Under the pieces are notes generated by a model. That model was given only the letters and a program-made list of their open reading frames with translations. It did no database searches and was not told the origin of the DNA. A program made the translations under genes and the position numbers. From NCBI RefSeq assembly GCF_028204095.1, contig NZ_JAQLOH010000011.1, positions 1-34,075 on the forward strand: DNA of 34,075 bases. Direction: 5' to 3'. Numbering within the stretch: the stretch's first letter is position 1; each line of letters begins with the position of its first letter. Below, one piece after another: positions 16,231 through 25,144 of the stretch. The DNA is from Candidatus Anaplasma sp. TIGMIC (GTDB lineage Bacteria > Pseudomonadota > Alphaproteobacteria > Rickettsiales > Anaplasmataceae).

Positions 16231-16304
16231 TGGGACCGGTGCGATTCGAACGCACGACCTTCAGATTAGGAATCTAACGCTCTATCCTACTGAGCCACGG
16301 TCCC
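16231..16304 (-). tRNA. trnR: tRNA-Arg (anticodon CCT)
   Basis: On the minus strand the acceptor GGGACCG pairs fully with CGGTCCC, followed by discriminator A; CCA is not encoded and must be added. The D-stem GCTC/GAGC, anticodon stem TTAGA/TCTGA with loop TTCCTAA (anticodon CCT) and T-arm GTGCG-TTCGAAT-CGCAC are all sound. It decodes AGG, a frequent arginine codon in the genes of this window. The small membrane-protein gene follows it. Confidence 0.96.
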
Positions 16305-17692
16305 ACAAAATAATGCCCTCAAACACTCTACACAATCTCGCGGCATAGGACAACCAACATTTCAAGTTGTTAAGCTATAGTGACAGCACGAAGTGTTAGT
16401 GACAAGCTTATGGTCTACTTATGGCATGTGCGCAACAGAAGAATAATAGGTACAATTACCCAGAGGTTTTGTTCAAAGTTCTATAAAGATACCATATGTA
16501 ATCATGGCGCATTTGTTGCACCAATAAAAATTTGTTTTGTGACTTACGGTATTGGATGTGCCAGCAAGGCTGCTACTTTTGCGTAGTACGATTTGCAAGT
16601 CGATTTAATGTCGCGGTGGCACGCGCTCCAGCGGTAGTAAGAGAAGAGTTTCTTGTGTGTTGTACGATGCCTGGATAAAAGACACTTTGAGCAACAGTTG
16701 CCCCATTTTGAGGTGTGTTTAGTTATGTGCCAATGAGCATGCCTGACAGGCATTGTGGTTGGTGCATCAGCTTCCCTTTATTAGCGCTGAGAATATGGTG
16801 CCAGCGTTTTTCACTGCGCGGTGTGTACTTTATGGTTTCCCGTAATTTGTTTCGTAAGGCCACTTGTGTTGGTAAGCTGGTGAGAGGTTTCTAGTACGCC
16901 TCACATTGCTGTGCGCATGCAAATAGGGGGCTTCTCACACAACCTGCCTGGGTGTAATGTAGCAACGTACTTTCGGCATATCTAATCACGCTTAATAAAA
17001 TTCGGGGCGATTCTGAGAATTCGTGACGTGGACATGAATACGAGTGCGGCAGAGACGCGGACCGACTAGGAGAATTTGATCAACCTACAATTTTGCATTT
17101 CATATATATGCACCACGCAGCTATGCGGAGTCTTGTAATGTTAAAACTTGCAGCCATGGCCCTGAACGTTGTAGACACAATGGTAAAGTTATGACTTGAC
17201 CACAAATGGCACGAATTAGACAAACGCATACTGTTAGTATGTAAATACTGCACAGTCCGGTACATCCATGTGCCCAGAGTTATGATAGATCATTTATATG
17301 TACGCATGGGAACATAACACGCTTTATTGTGAATATTATTTGAGATCGTTCTGGCAAGTATACGCAGGTGTAAATCCAATGCGATAAAAATGTTCTTCCA
17401 ACGAGGAGAGTTTTATCAGACCCGTGCTCCGCGTTACGTACGTGTGTACTATGAGGCCGAAATGGTTCTCACGTACTCACACCGTGGTGCCATTTTCATA
17501 TTTCAGAGCAGAATACGGCGGCTGGGTACTGCTATCATGAAGGTTCTTATATGAACGTACTATGTGCCACTACAGCACGTAATACATAAGGCTCTGTTCT
17601 TGGGGATTTTCGTGCAAAGCGTCAACTCGCAAGCCTGCGGTTACATAAATGCTGCCCACCAGAAAGCGAGGGTTTTAAACCAGCACCGAATG
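16305..17692. other. Gene-free stretch between tRNA-Arg and bioF
   Basis: Nearly 1.4 kb between two minus-strand genes. All open frames are shorter than about 70 codons and show no motifs. A 15-base dyad, ATGCCTG-A-CAGGCAT, is at 16739-16753. The promoter for tRNA-Arg should lie in the first part (just right of 16304) but I could not assign it. Confidence 0.6.
16739..16753. other. 15-base perfect dyad
   Basis: ATGCCTG and CAGGCAT form perfect 7-base arms around a single A in otherwise featureless non-coding DNA. It could be a protein-binding site or a very short hairpin; no gene start is near, so a function is not obvious. Confidence 0.3.
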
Positions 17693-18823
17693 TCACGAAG
17701 ATACTATGCAATCCGATAGTATGCCCTCACGTTTTAAGACAGAGCAAAGTCTATGTATATCAATCAGCTTGTGAGTGGCGGTGAAGGCAAATCTTAGCCT
17801 AGGGCTTGGTACTATAGGAGTACAAATTGCTGAAACGAGCATCCCATTTCTAACCAAAGACTGCACGGCGTTAAGGGCGCTCTGGTTTGTTTTCATGATT
17901 AGAGTCACTATGTGACTTTGTGGCTCAGGTAGTTCTAACGTTTGACAAAACTCACGGGCGAACCTTATTGGTATGCCTAACTGTGACTGACATAAGTCCA
18001 GCGCAGTGCTTGCGGCAGCCACTACCGACGGTGGCAATGCTGTGGTGCCGACAAGGCTATTTGCGGTGTTCAGCAAATATTCTGTTACAGTTTTTGACCC
18101 GCAGATATACCCGCCAAGCGATCCCAAAGTTTTAGAAAGAGTCCCTATATACACATCGGGTTGCTGTGTGCTAAACATGCCAAAGCCATGCGCTGTATCA
18201 ATTGCTATCCAGGAGTTCCAATGTTTGGCAAGTGCGTGTAACTCTGCAACAGGTGCGATATTACCACTCATTCCGTAAACATTTTCTACCAAGAGCAGGC
18301 AGTTTTCATGCGACTTTCTGTACTGGTTCATTAATTTGTCACAGTGTGTGACATCGTTATGGTCAAACTGGTAAATTTCTGCGCCACACAGCTTTGCGCC
18401 GTCAAGTAGTGAAGGGTGGGCCATTCTATCTGTTAGTATCATGTCGCGATGACCCACCAACGAAGAGATACACCCTATAGTGGCTAGGTAGCCACTGCTG
18501 AATACTAAAGCAGATTCTGTATTGTGCATTTTGGCTAGTTTTTCTTCAAGTTCCGCATACATGGTATGGTTTCCGGTACTTATTCTTGAAGCCCTAGCCC
18601 CTACGCCATACAGGTTTACCGCATCTGTCGCTGCCTGTTTTACCAATTCGTGTGTTGACAGCCCCATATAATCATCGCAAGAAAAAGAGAGGAGCTCTTC
18701 TTCGTGGTCTGTGTGCACTCTACGACCCGCTATGGATTCATGTAGCGTGTAGTTTTCGAGTTTTCTGCGCAGCCCTGCGCCGTCTATAGACTTTAATCTT
18801 TCTTTTAATACATGTTCAAGCAC
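17693..18823 (-). CDS. bioF: 8-amino-7-oxononanoate synthase (biotin synthesis)
   Basis: BioF joins pimeloyl-ACP (or -CoA) and L-alanine with loss of CO2, the first step of the biotin ring pathway; it uses PLP. The alpha-oxoamine synthase motifs are all there: SCDDYMGLSTH, GARASRISTGNHTMYAELE, the PLP-stacking His (136) in TDRMAHPSLLDG, Asp209 and His212 in AIDTAHGFGMF, and the PLP lysine 231 in YIGTLSKTLGSLGGY. The frame opens with TTG at 18853; I prefer the GTG at 18823, preceded by GGAGAAGGTGG, which matches the length of E. coli BioF. 5-Aminolevulinate synthase is the alternative homologue, but BioF fits the N-terminal length better. Confidence 0.87.
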   Translation of the reverse strand: MLEHVLKERLKSIDGAGLRRKLENYTLHESIAGRRVHTDHEEELLSFSCDDYMGLSTHELVKQAATDAVNLYGVGARASRISTGNHTMYAELEEKLAKMHNTESALVFSSGYLATIGCISSLVGHRDMILTDRMAHPSLLDGAKLCGAEIYQFDHNDVTHCDKLMNQYRKSHENCLLLVENVYGMSGNIAPVAELHALAKHWNSWIAIDTAHGFGMFSTQQPDVYIGTLSKTLGSLGGYICGSKTVTEYLLNTANSLVGTTALPPSVVAAASTALDLCQSQLGIPIRFAREFCQTLELPEPQSHIVTLIMKTNQSALNAVQSLVRNGMLVSAICTPIVPSPRLRFAFTATHKLIDIHRLCSVLKREGILSDCIVSS

Positions 18824-19269
18824 AAAGACCACCTTCTCCACATCAAGACACAAAACCAGTTTTACGTAACAGGTATGGCAGCATTATACAAGTTGCTGCA
18901 CAGTATGCCAGGGTGTAGTGTAGAGGCAATTTAATAGTGGTATAGAACGCAAATCCGCCACGAAAGGCATATGTATGTAATGCATAATAGCGCAGAAAAA
19001 GTGAGTCAATTTATATGCACATAACAGAAGGCGTCATAAATGTCTGCGATGTGCAGCAACCAAATTGCGTTATTTTGTTTTTTACAACAAGGCACTACCA
19101 ATGGCATAACGCGTGTCGAAGCCTATTATACGAGAGGCATCAAGACATATTGTGCATGTATGTGTATTATAGCAACCGATGATAAAACAGTATGTTGTTC
19201 AGTAAGTGCTAGGATTATAAGCGCATTTATGTATCATCAGAACATGTTGTTCTCGGCAAGTTGTGTGCA
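18824..19269. other. Divergent intergenic region bioF / mnhE
   Basis: About 450 bases between two divergent starts; it must contain the bioF promoter and probably that of mnhE. I see no clear -35/-10 pair, riboswitch or BirA-type operator. An open frame at 19040-19306 is rejected as non-coding in appearance. Confidence 0.5.
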
Positions 19270-19764
19270 ATGTGGTCATTTGTTGTACAGATATGCATTT
19301 GGCTAGTTTTTTCTGGTTATTTCGATACCTTTTTCGTAACGGCGGGAATCATTAGTGCTGCGCTATCTGTATTACTACAGAACCATATATCTGGGTCAAT
19401 GCCCGTAGATGATTATCGCGCGCTTCCGCAAGGTTGTTCTATCGGGGTGCGTTGTGCAAAGAATGTACTTTTGTACTCTGTGTGGCTCGTGGGGCAGATT
19501 GCGTCGTCTACACTGTATGTGACCAAGAGGGTTTTCTTATCTAGTAAATTGGACGATAGCCCCGTGGTTACTGTGGTGGACACAAACCAAAGAAGTGGCT
19601 TGGGTCTCTTTGTCCTGTCAAACTCCATAACCATAACGCCAGGCACTATCGGTATGGGTACTACGGCTGAAGGGAAGGTTAAGGTACTTGCGCTTGATAA
19701 CACATTGCTTTCTGGGGTCTCAGAGAGTGACGATAGGATTTGCAGAGCTTTCTGCATCAAGTAA
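19270..19764 (+). CDS. mnhE: Na+/H+ antiporter (Mrp/Mnh type) subunit E
   Basis: 164 residues with two N-terminal membrane helices (about 3-35) and a cytoplasmic domain holding the family signature LSNSITITPGTIGMG (about 117-130), typical of MnhE/MrpE/PhaE. In the multi-subunit Mrp antiporter this subunit helps assemble a Na+/H+ exchanger that regulates pH and sodium. The frame can open at TTG 19261, but ATG 19270 is a better start. No other Mrp subunit (A-D, F, G) is adjacent, unlike the usual operon; in this lineage they may be dispersed. A third membrane segment near 66-86 is possible. Confidence 0.88.
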   Translation: MWSFVVQICIWLVFSGYFDTFFVTAGIISAALSVLLQNHISGSMPVDDYRALPQGCSIGVRCAKNVLLYSVWLVGQIASSTLYVTKRVFLSSKLDDSPVVTVVDTNQRSGLGLFVLSNSITITPGTIGMGTTAEGKVKVLALDNTLLSGVSESDDRICRAFCIK

Positions 19765-19793
19765 CTTACTGCCGTGCTTCAGGGCTCTCTGCA
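19743..19793 (+). repeat. Short imperfect tandem repeat over the mnhE stop
   Basis: CAGAGCTTTCTGCA (19743-19756, last codons of mnhE) recurs as CAGGGCTCTCTGCA (19780-19793), 12 of 14 identical with two transitions, offset 37; weaker gapped similarity continues for about 15 bases. It may be a decayed partial duplication of the gene end. Confidence 0.35.
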
Positions 19794-20254
19794 AAAGTTA
19801 CCGCTACTTAATCTGAGGATAACTGCGGTGGACCGTCATGTTGCTTATGAGTCGAAGTAGGTTCTATTTCTATCACTTAGTGCGATGTCGTCATAGCAAA
19901 CAAAAACCCACAGTCGCCAACTTTGTATAAAATATGTTTTGCAGATAATGTGGTTTACCCCACGTGTTCGGGAGCTTTATAGGTATACTCCATGTGCCTG
20001 TTGATGCAGACGAAGCTACGGTGGCATGTATCTTGATTACCGTGAGTACTGCCCAAAATATCAAATGGGATCAGGATTGGATAAAACTGCGTTCCACCAG
20101 AAAATTCGTTAGTGCAGTATCTGAAGTCTTGTGCAGGTATGTAATATCCAATTTAATGCTAGCAGCGGTCCTGGATTGCTAGGTCTATGTATATTGAATC
20201 AAGTATCGTTGGAACAGTTCTGGCAGCAATCCCATACTTGCATTAAGAACGGCG
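19765..20254. other. Convergent gap between mnhE and coaX
   Basis: 490 bases without an intact gene. The left end carries the repeat of the mnhE tail; the right half carries a decayed copy of the coaX 3' end on the minus strand. No T-tract terminator was found for either gene. Confidence 0.65.
20109..20230 (-). pseudogene. Decayed tandem copy of the coaX 3' end
   Basis: Bases 20109-20165 align without gaps to 20255-20311, the last 57 bases of coaX including its stop: 42 of 57 identical, and 12 of the 15 differences are transitions. With small gaps, similarity continues to about 20230 against coaX about 20375 (blocks GCT, GTTCC/GGTTCC, CTTG, ACAT). The copy carries in-frame stops and cannot be expressed as protein. 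It is best read as a partial tandem duplication with an offset of 146 bases that has eroded by point mutation. Which copy is the original terminus is clear from the intact frame of coaX. Confidence 0.75.
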
Positions 20255-21037
20255 CTAATGCAGCATTTGTAGTTTTGTGTAGATGTGCAGTATCCCCTTT
20301 AACGTTAGCAGTTCATCTACTGCGTATACATGTGGGCAAGATTTCACGAATACGGAACCACCGCCTGTAGCTACAACCTTTAGCGACTTGTCTTTTTCCT
20401 CGCCAACAATACGCGCAATGGTGCCCTCGACCATCGAAACGTAGCCCCAATACAGACCCGATTCAATTGCGGATAAAAGATCCCCAGCTACGACTTTCGA
20501 AGGTGTACCGCGCACGTTTACTTGTGGTAACAAAGCAGCACCTAGACTCATACTTTTCGTCATGCAGGATAACCCAGGCGCCAGAACTTGCCCGTACAGC
20601 GAGCCTTCCTTATTTAGGAGGTTAAAAACCGTGATGGTTCCCATATCAATAACAAGTAAGTTCTGATTTGGCCACGACGTACGGGCCGCTACCAGGTCAG
20701 CAAACCTGTCGGAGCCGATGAACTTTTGCTCAAAGTGTACGCCAAGATCAAGCACGAGTGAATGTGCACATGTTACAAACACGGGCGTCACCCCCAGGAA
20801 GCTCTCAAACAGCTCTCTGATAGAGTTGTTAACTGATGGTACTACGCTCGACACTGCTGCTCCTTTGAGCTTTCGTAAGTCGATCCCCGTACCTTCAACC
20901 AATACCTGCAATATCGCATAAAGCTCCGCAGCAGTCCGGTCATAGCTTACGGATATGCGCCAGCACTGTGTAAACTCACCGTCTGCAGAAATCGCGAACT
21001 TTATGTTTGTATTACCAACGTCTACTACAGCGATCAT
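20255..21037 (-). CDS. coaX: Type III pantothenate kinase
   Basis: CoaX phosphorylates pantothenate with ATP, the first step to coenzyme A, and is unrelated to the E. coli CoaA enzyme. In 260 residues it shows the ASKHA-fold motifs: VVDVGNTNIKF (Asp6) for phosphate binding, the substrate loop FIGSDRFADLVAA (108-111 GSDR), LVIDMGTITVF (131-134; most members have DxGTATT) and VVATGGGSVF near the C-terminus. The ATG at 21037 lies 6 bases after the pyrD stop, so the two are one operon. A decayed duplicate of its 3' end follows. Confidence 0.94.
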   Translation of the reverse strand: MIAVVDVGNTNIKFAISADGEFTQCWRISVSYDRTAAELYAILQVLVEGTGIDLRKLKGAAVSSVVPSVNNSIRELFESFLGVTPVFVTCAHSLVLDLGVHFEQKFIGSDRFADLVAARTSWPNQNLLVIDMGTITVFNLLNKEGSLYGQVLAPGLSCMTKSMSLGAALLPQVNVRGTPSKVVAGDLLSAIESGLYWGYVSMVEGTIARIVGEEKDKSLKVVATGGGSVFVKSCPHVYAVDELLTLKGILHIYTKLQMLH

Positions 21038-21043
21038 TTGAAC

Positions 21044-22096
21044 TCAATGTACATCTATTCCTACTGCCTGCTCTACTTTCGTGAATCCATCACGTGTAAG
21101 CAATTCCGCAAGCTCTATGTTGATCTTATCAACAACGCCCAGGCCTTCATAAACCAACGCAGTGTAAAGCTGTACTAGTGATGCGCCAGCTCTTATTTTC
21201 TCGTATGCCTGTGCTCCGGTACTTACGCCGCCACACCCTATAAGGACGATTTTCCCCCTGGTTATTGAATACACATCAGCCAGCACTCTTGTTGACAGTC
21301 TAAACAGAGGCTGCCCGCTGAGCCCACCTTTGTTTGTCGGCGCGTTCTCGCCTAATAAGCCGAAATCTGTCGTAGTATTGCTCACTATGAGCCCGTTTAT
21401 CTTGTGTTTTATAACTTCATCCACCATATCCTGCAAAGTCTCGTCAGAAACGTCAGGACCCATTTTTAACATTATGGGCACGGACTCTGCATGGTCTACT
21501 GAACGTCTGGCATCCCGCACTGCGGCTAAAATCTCACTTAGGTAATTTTTTTGCTGTAGCTCCCGTAAGCCAGCAGTATTGGGTGACGAAAGGTTTATGG
21601 TTATGTAACTCGACAGACCATAAACTCCTCTTACCAGCTCGGCATACTCGCTGGGAGGGTCATTGCACTCTCTACTCATTCCTACGTTGATTCCAAACAA
21701 AACATTGTTTAAGTCTTTGGAATCTATCTTTTTCAGTACATGCCTCATCCCTTTGTTATTGAAACCCAGGTGATTTATCACAGCTTTTTTCTCACGAATG
21801 CGAAAAATCCTGGATCCTTTGACTCTTGATTGTGGTTTCTTAGTAATGGTACCGACTTCAGAGAAGCCAAAGCCAAGGGACATAACTTGACGAATTACCT
21901 CTGCGTTTTTATCAAAACCGGCTGCAAGTCCTACAGGAGTTCTAACCCTAAAATTCAATGGCTGGGTACTCAGGCAATCTGGCATCTTGCTCATACCGCT
22001 GCTGAAGATACCCTGCTTCAAAGCAAAAAGCGTCAAACTATGGGCAGCGATGGGTGGTATTAGAAATAGCGGGTTACTAAACCGGAAAAGCGACAT
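21044..22096 (-). CDS. pyrD: Dihydroorotate dehydrogenase (quinone), class 2
   Basis: PyrD oxidises dihydroorotate to orotate in pyrimidine synthesis and passes electrons to membrane quinone through FMN. Motifs: TPVGLAAGFDKNAE, TITKKPQ, NHLGFNN, the catalytic-serine loop ITINLSSPNTAGLREL (Ser170/171), LKMGPDVSDE, IVSNTT, KGGLSGQPL, IGCGGVSTGAQAYEKI and VQLYTALVYEG. The N-terminal extension with LFLIPPIAAHSLTLFALKQG is the membrane-associating helix pair of class 2 enzymes. The frame opens with GTG at 22108, but ATG 22096 with GGAG seven bases before it is preferred (350 residues). coaX follows at once. Confidence 0.95.
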   Translation of the reverse strand: MSLFRFSNPLFLIPPIAAHSLTLFALKQGIFSSGMSKMPDCLSTQPLNFRVRTPVGLAAGFDKNAEVIRQVMSLGFGFSEVGTITKKPQSRVKGSRIFRIREKKAVINHLGFNNKGMRHVLKKIDSKDLNNVLFGINVGMSRECNDPPSEYAELVRGVYGLSSYITINLSSPNTAGLRELQQKNYLSEILAAVRDARRSVDHAESVPIMLKMGPDVSDETLQDMVDEVIKHKINGLIVSNTTTDFGLLGENAPTNKGGLSGQPLFRLSTRVLADVYSITRGKIVLIGCGGVSTGAQAYEKIRAGASLVQLYTALVYEGLGVVDKINIELAELLTRDGFTKVEQAVGIDVH

Positions 22097-22356
22097 CCCT
22101 GACTCCACAGAACCTCTACACTATACCATACCTAGCCAAACTCTCACAAGGAGCTGGTGAAATAACGCATGGCAAGTATTCCAACGATTTTAATACATCC
22201 CAATATTTATATATAATATACTACTCGTTGCACTTGGCGCTTATATACTAGCCAGTAAACGTTTTTTAAGAAGTAAGCATTCGTGAGGGAACATGGCCTT
22301 GCGGTGCCATAATTGCTTAACACTCTTGTACATAAGTTTGTTTGTAAGGGGATAAC

Positions 22357-22947
22357 ATGCGGGTTCTGTCCGTAGACAATAAGAAGGAGTTAAAGGTTTT
22401 GCACACCATATCATCTTCTGTGGAGAAAGTTGATAGCACAACGAGAGAAATAGTGAATGACATGGTTAGAATTACTGAGAGCAGAGAGACTGTGGGTCTA
22501 TCGGCGATTCAGCTGGGCTATGCCATAAGGGTCTTCGTAATCAATATGTTTAGTGGGCTTTTTAATGTTTCAAGCGACATTAAGGTCATTTCTGGATCTC
22601 ACAACGTTAATGCTCAGAGTTTAGTATGCATCAATCCTGAAATAGTAAGTTTCTCTGGTGAAGATGTAACATTGTATGAAGGGTGCCTATCGGCAAAGTC
22701 TTACGGGCTTATAGGTATTAGCAGGCCGGAACATGTGGACTTAAAGTACATGGATATGTCGGGTAACATGTGTCTAATTAGGGCATACAATTGGCTTTCA
22801 AGGTGTATACAACACGAGATGGACCATTTGCGGGGCGTACTATTAGCTAACGTTGTTGACAACATCAAGAATGATGCCGCTAGAAGCGTTTCCCATGTGG
22901 ATTGCAGCTCCGTGCACATACTCATTTTAGGCCAAAGTGGTTCGTAA
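22357..22947 (+). CDS. def: Peptide deformylase-like protein
   Basis: Peptide deformylase removes the formyl group from new proteins' N-terminal Met. Of the three motifs, the second (YEGCLS, metal-ligand Cys110) and third (IQHEMDHLRG, His153, Glu154, His157) are intact, so the metal site should work. The first is altered: TVGLSAIQLGY with Gln52 kept but the usual EGxGLAAxQ degraded to RETVGLSAIQ. At 196 residues it is longer than classical enzymes (about 170), with an insertion around 66-88 and an extra tail. It may be a second, specialised deformylase. ATG start with AAGGGG upstream; divergent from pyrD. Confidence 0.85.
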   Translation: MRVLSVDNKKELKVLHTISSSVEKVDSTTREIVNDMVRITESRETVGLSAIQLGYAIRVFVINMFSGLFNVSSDIKVISGSHNVNAQSLVCINPEIVSFSGEDVTLYEGCLSAKSYGLIGISRPEHVDLKYMDMSGNMCLIRAYNWLSRCIQHEMDHLRGVLLANVVDNIKNDAARSVSHVDCSSVHILILGQSGS

Positions 22948-24200
22948 ACAGAGATAGGCCTCAATTGTCTTTTGCAGGGCTTACTGTTATGCTGAGTTGT
23001 ATGGCAACGTTCCAGCCCAATGTTGTTTCTTCCACCTGTGTGCAGACCGGATTACAGATGTGTCTTCAAATGTACTATACAGACGTGATTCTCCTACTCA
23101 CTGCCTACATAAGTGGCAATAGTGGCGCGTAACAGGTATACGTGAGAAGCGGTTCGGGAAAAACAATAAGAAGGCGCTTTGATACACCTATATGGAAGAT
23201 GCAGAGGGAAAGAACCGTCGTGGCACGTCATGTAGTATGCCAGAGTCATGCGCAGGTGCCTGCTAGCTGTGTATGTATGCAATATACATTCGTGATTCAC
23301 AGCGGAAAAAAGGAACTTACTGGTTGCCGCAGTTTTAGCGCTAGATGGACCATGCTGCCCATGGACGGTATCATTGCATTTTTCGGTGAAATGAGTGTTA
23401 TTTCTGGAACACTGCAGTGTTTTTGTACCGGAGTTAGCTAAAGACTAGACCCTGCATTTGTAGGCACGGCATAAATTCAAGACGCCATGTAGTGCCTCGT
23501 CACTAATAAAAATCAACGGGCAATACGTTATATACCGATATGAGGCTAATTTAACAGTTAACGCCGCTCCACATTGCTGGCCATTGTATCTGTGTTATAG
23601 AGTCGCATTGTGCTAGCAAAGAACGGGTATATGTGCTTAACCGCCGATAGCACCCGGTATGCGTTGTGTATTTAACCGGTTCAAAGACTAAATTATCTGC
23701 ATAGAGCCGGTCTGTGTGGTTTGGTATGATAATTTGTATTTTGGCGCACGCTTGGTCGTAACTGGGTTTTGGTTACACAGAGCGACACATAGCTCCTACA
23801 GGAGGCAAGTTTTGTAGTCTGCGCCTTAGATAGCATTATGTGCAAACATGAGTATCATCGAACGACAACTGAGCATCGCAGGGGCTCTTGGTGAATATGT
23901 TACTTTTGTGTTCCGGAATTTGTGGCGCCTGATCAGCGCAAGAGATGTATTTCTTTATCTGTGCCGTATAAGTTCACGGACAGTACGCATGCTCGTCGTG
24001 GCGATAAGAGTGTACTGGCACGACGTAGATGGTTAGCCAAGGGATCGTCAGGGGTTTATGTGAATCACGTGCCATGCGTTGTGTGGTATTGTATGCATTA
24101 TTGATGGCAGGATTGTTCTGCCCTGTGGCGCGTAATATTACTAGAGCGAGGGATAATTGCTGATATAATCCTTTTATGTTGCAGATGCCATGGATTGTAT
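22948..24200. other. Gene-free stretch between def-like gene and hydrolase
   Basis: About 1.25 kb without an intact gene. Near 23071-23120 there is weak similarity to the tail of the deformylase gene. The frame from the ATG at 23848 gives about 45 residues that resemble the N-terminus of MlaE-type permeases before losing similarity. The remaining frames look random. Confidence 0.55.
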
Positions 24201-24854
24201 ATGAGCTCGTTGTTGAATGGACCGTGTTACCGCTCTGGAAGCGCGGTGGAAAGCCTTGTTGTAATGTTGCATGGTAGGGGAGCTAGCGGCGACAACATAA
24301 TAGCGGCTGCGCCAGGGATGGCAAAACTGGGGCTCGTCAATGTACAGTTTGTTGCCCCGCATGCGCCACTTCGATATTGTCCTACGAGCTTCACCTGGTT
24401 TACTGAGAGTCTAAGAGAAATGCAGGAAGAGACCGCATTTAAAGAAATTATGCGATCTGTGGAGATGGTAAACCAGTTTATAGATGCGCAGTTGGATGCA
24501 CTTGGTCTTGGAAATGACAAATTGGCATTGGTTGGGTTTTCCCAGGGCGCAATGTTGTCTATGTATGTAGGACTGAGTAGGGCTGAAAAATGCGCTGCAG
24601 TTGTGGCTTATTCTGGAGCAGTACCATTTCCTCACCTGTTGGAATCTCAAATAAATTCAAAGCCAAGTGTTTGTGTTGTGCATGGTGAATGTGACAGCGT
24701 AATACCGTTTAGTTACTTCGGAGAGTGCGTTGACTTTCTGCGGAAGAACCAGGTTCCTGTCACAGCTAGCGGTCTTAAGCTTCTTGGCCATAGCATCAAT
24801 GAAACAGGGCTTAAAATTGGTTCCGAGTTTATTAAAGATCGTATAACAAAGTAG
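24201..24854 (+). CDS. Alpha/beta hydrolase, carboxylesterase/phospholipase family
   Basis: 217 residues of the compact carboxylesterase/lysophospholipase (Abhydrolase_2) type. The order of landmarks is complete: oxyanion segment VMLHGRGASGDN (22-32), FVAPHAPLRYC, nucleophile elbow LVGFSQGAMLS with Ser114, acid Asp165 in VVHGECDSVIPF, and catalytic His197 in LKLLGHSIN. It should hydrolyse short-chain or lysophospholipid esters in the cytoplasm; no signal peptide is present. An upstream in-frame TTG at 24195 is less likely than ATG 24201. A patatin-like phospholipase follows after 290 bases. Confidence 0.92.
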   Translation: MSSLLNGPCYRSGSAVESLVVMLHGRGASGDNIIAAAPGMAKLGLVNVQFVAPHAPLRYCPTSFTWFTESLREMQEETAFKEIMRSVEMVNQFIDAQLDALGLGNDKLALVGFSQGAMLSMYVGLSRAEKCAAVVAYSGAVPFPHLLESQINSKPSVCVVHGECDSVIPFSYFGECVDFLRKNQVPVTASGLKLLGHSINETGLKIGSEFIKDRITK

Positions 24855-25144
24855 GTCCGGCCCCAACATAGCAGCACAGGATTTTAAGGAAATCTATACT
24901 TGAGTGCTTGAGATCTGGGTTATGTGTGCGTGAGGCGTGTGCAGGTGTGCTGCATTTTCTTGTTTGTGTTGAATATGTCAAAAAATGTGCACAGCTGCCT
25001 GTTGAAGCCAGGATGCAGGATGGCATGTGATGTTAAGACCGCGAAAATTGGGTCCTTTACCTCGTATGTTCTACAAGGGATTGAAGCGTCACACAGAGTA
25101 TTCCTGTCGTATGTTCTAATGTTCAAAAGTAAAGTGGGTGTGAA

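Noticed and set aside
17600-17760. Possible duplicate of the bioF 3' end (shared TTAAAAC)
   Set aside because: Flanking positions match at chance level in either register.
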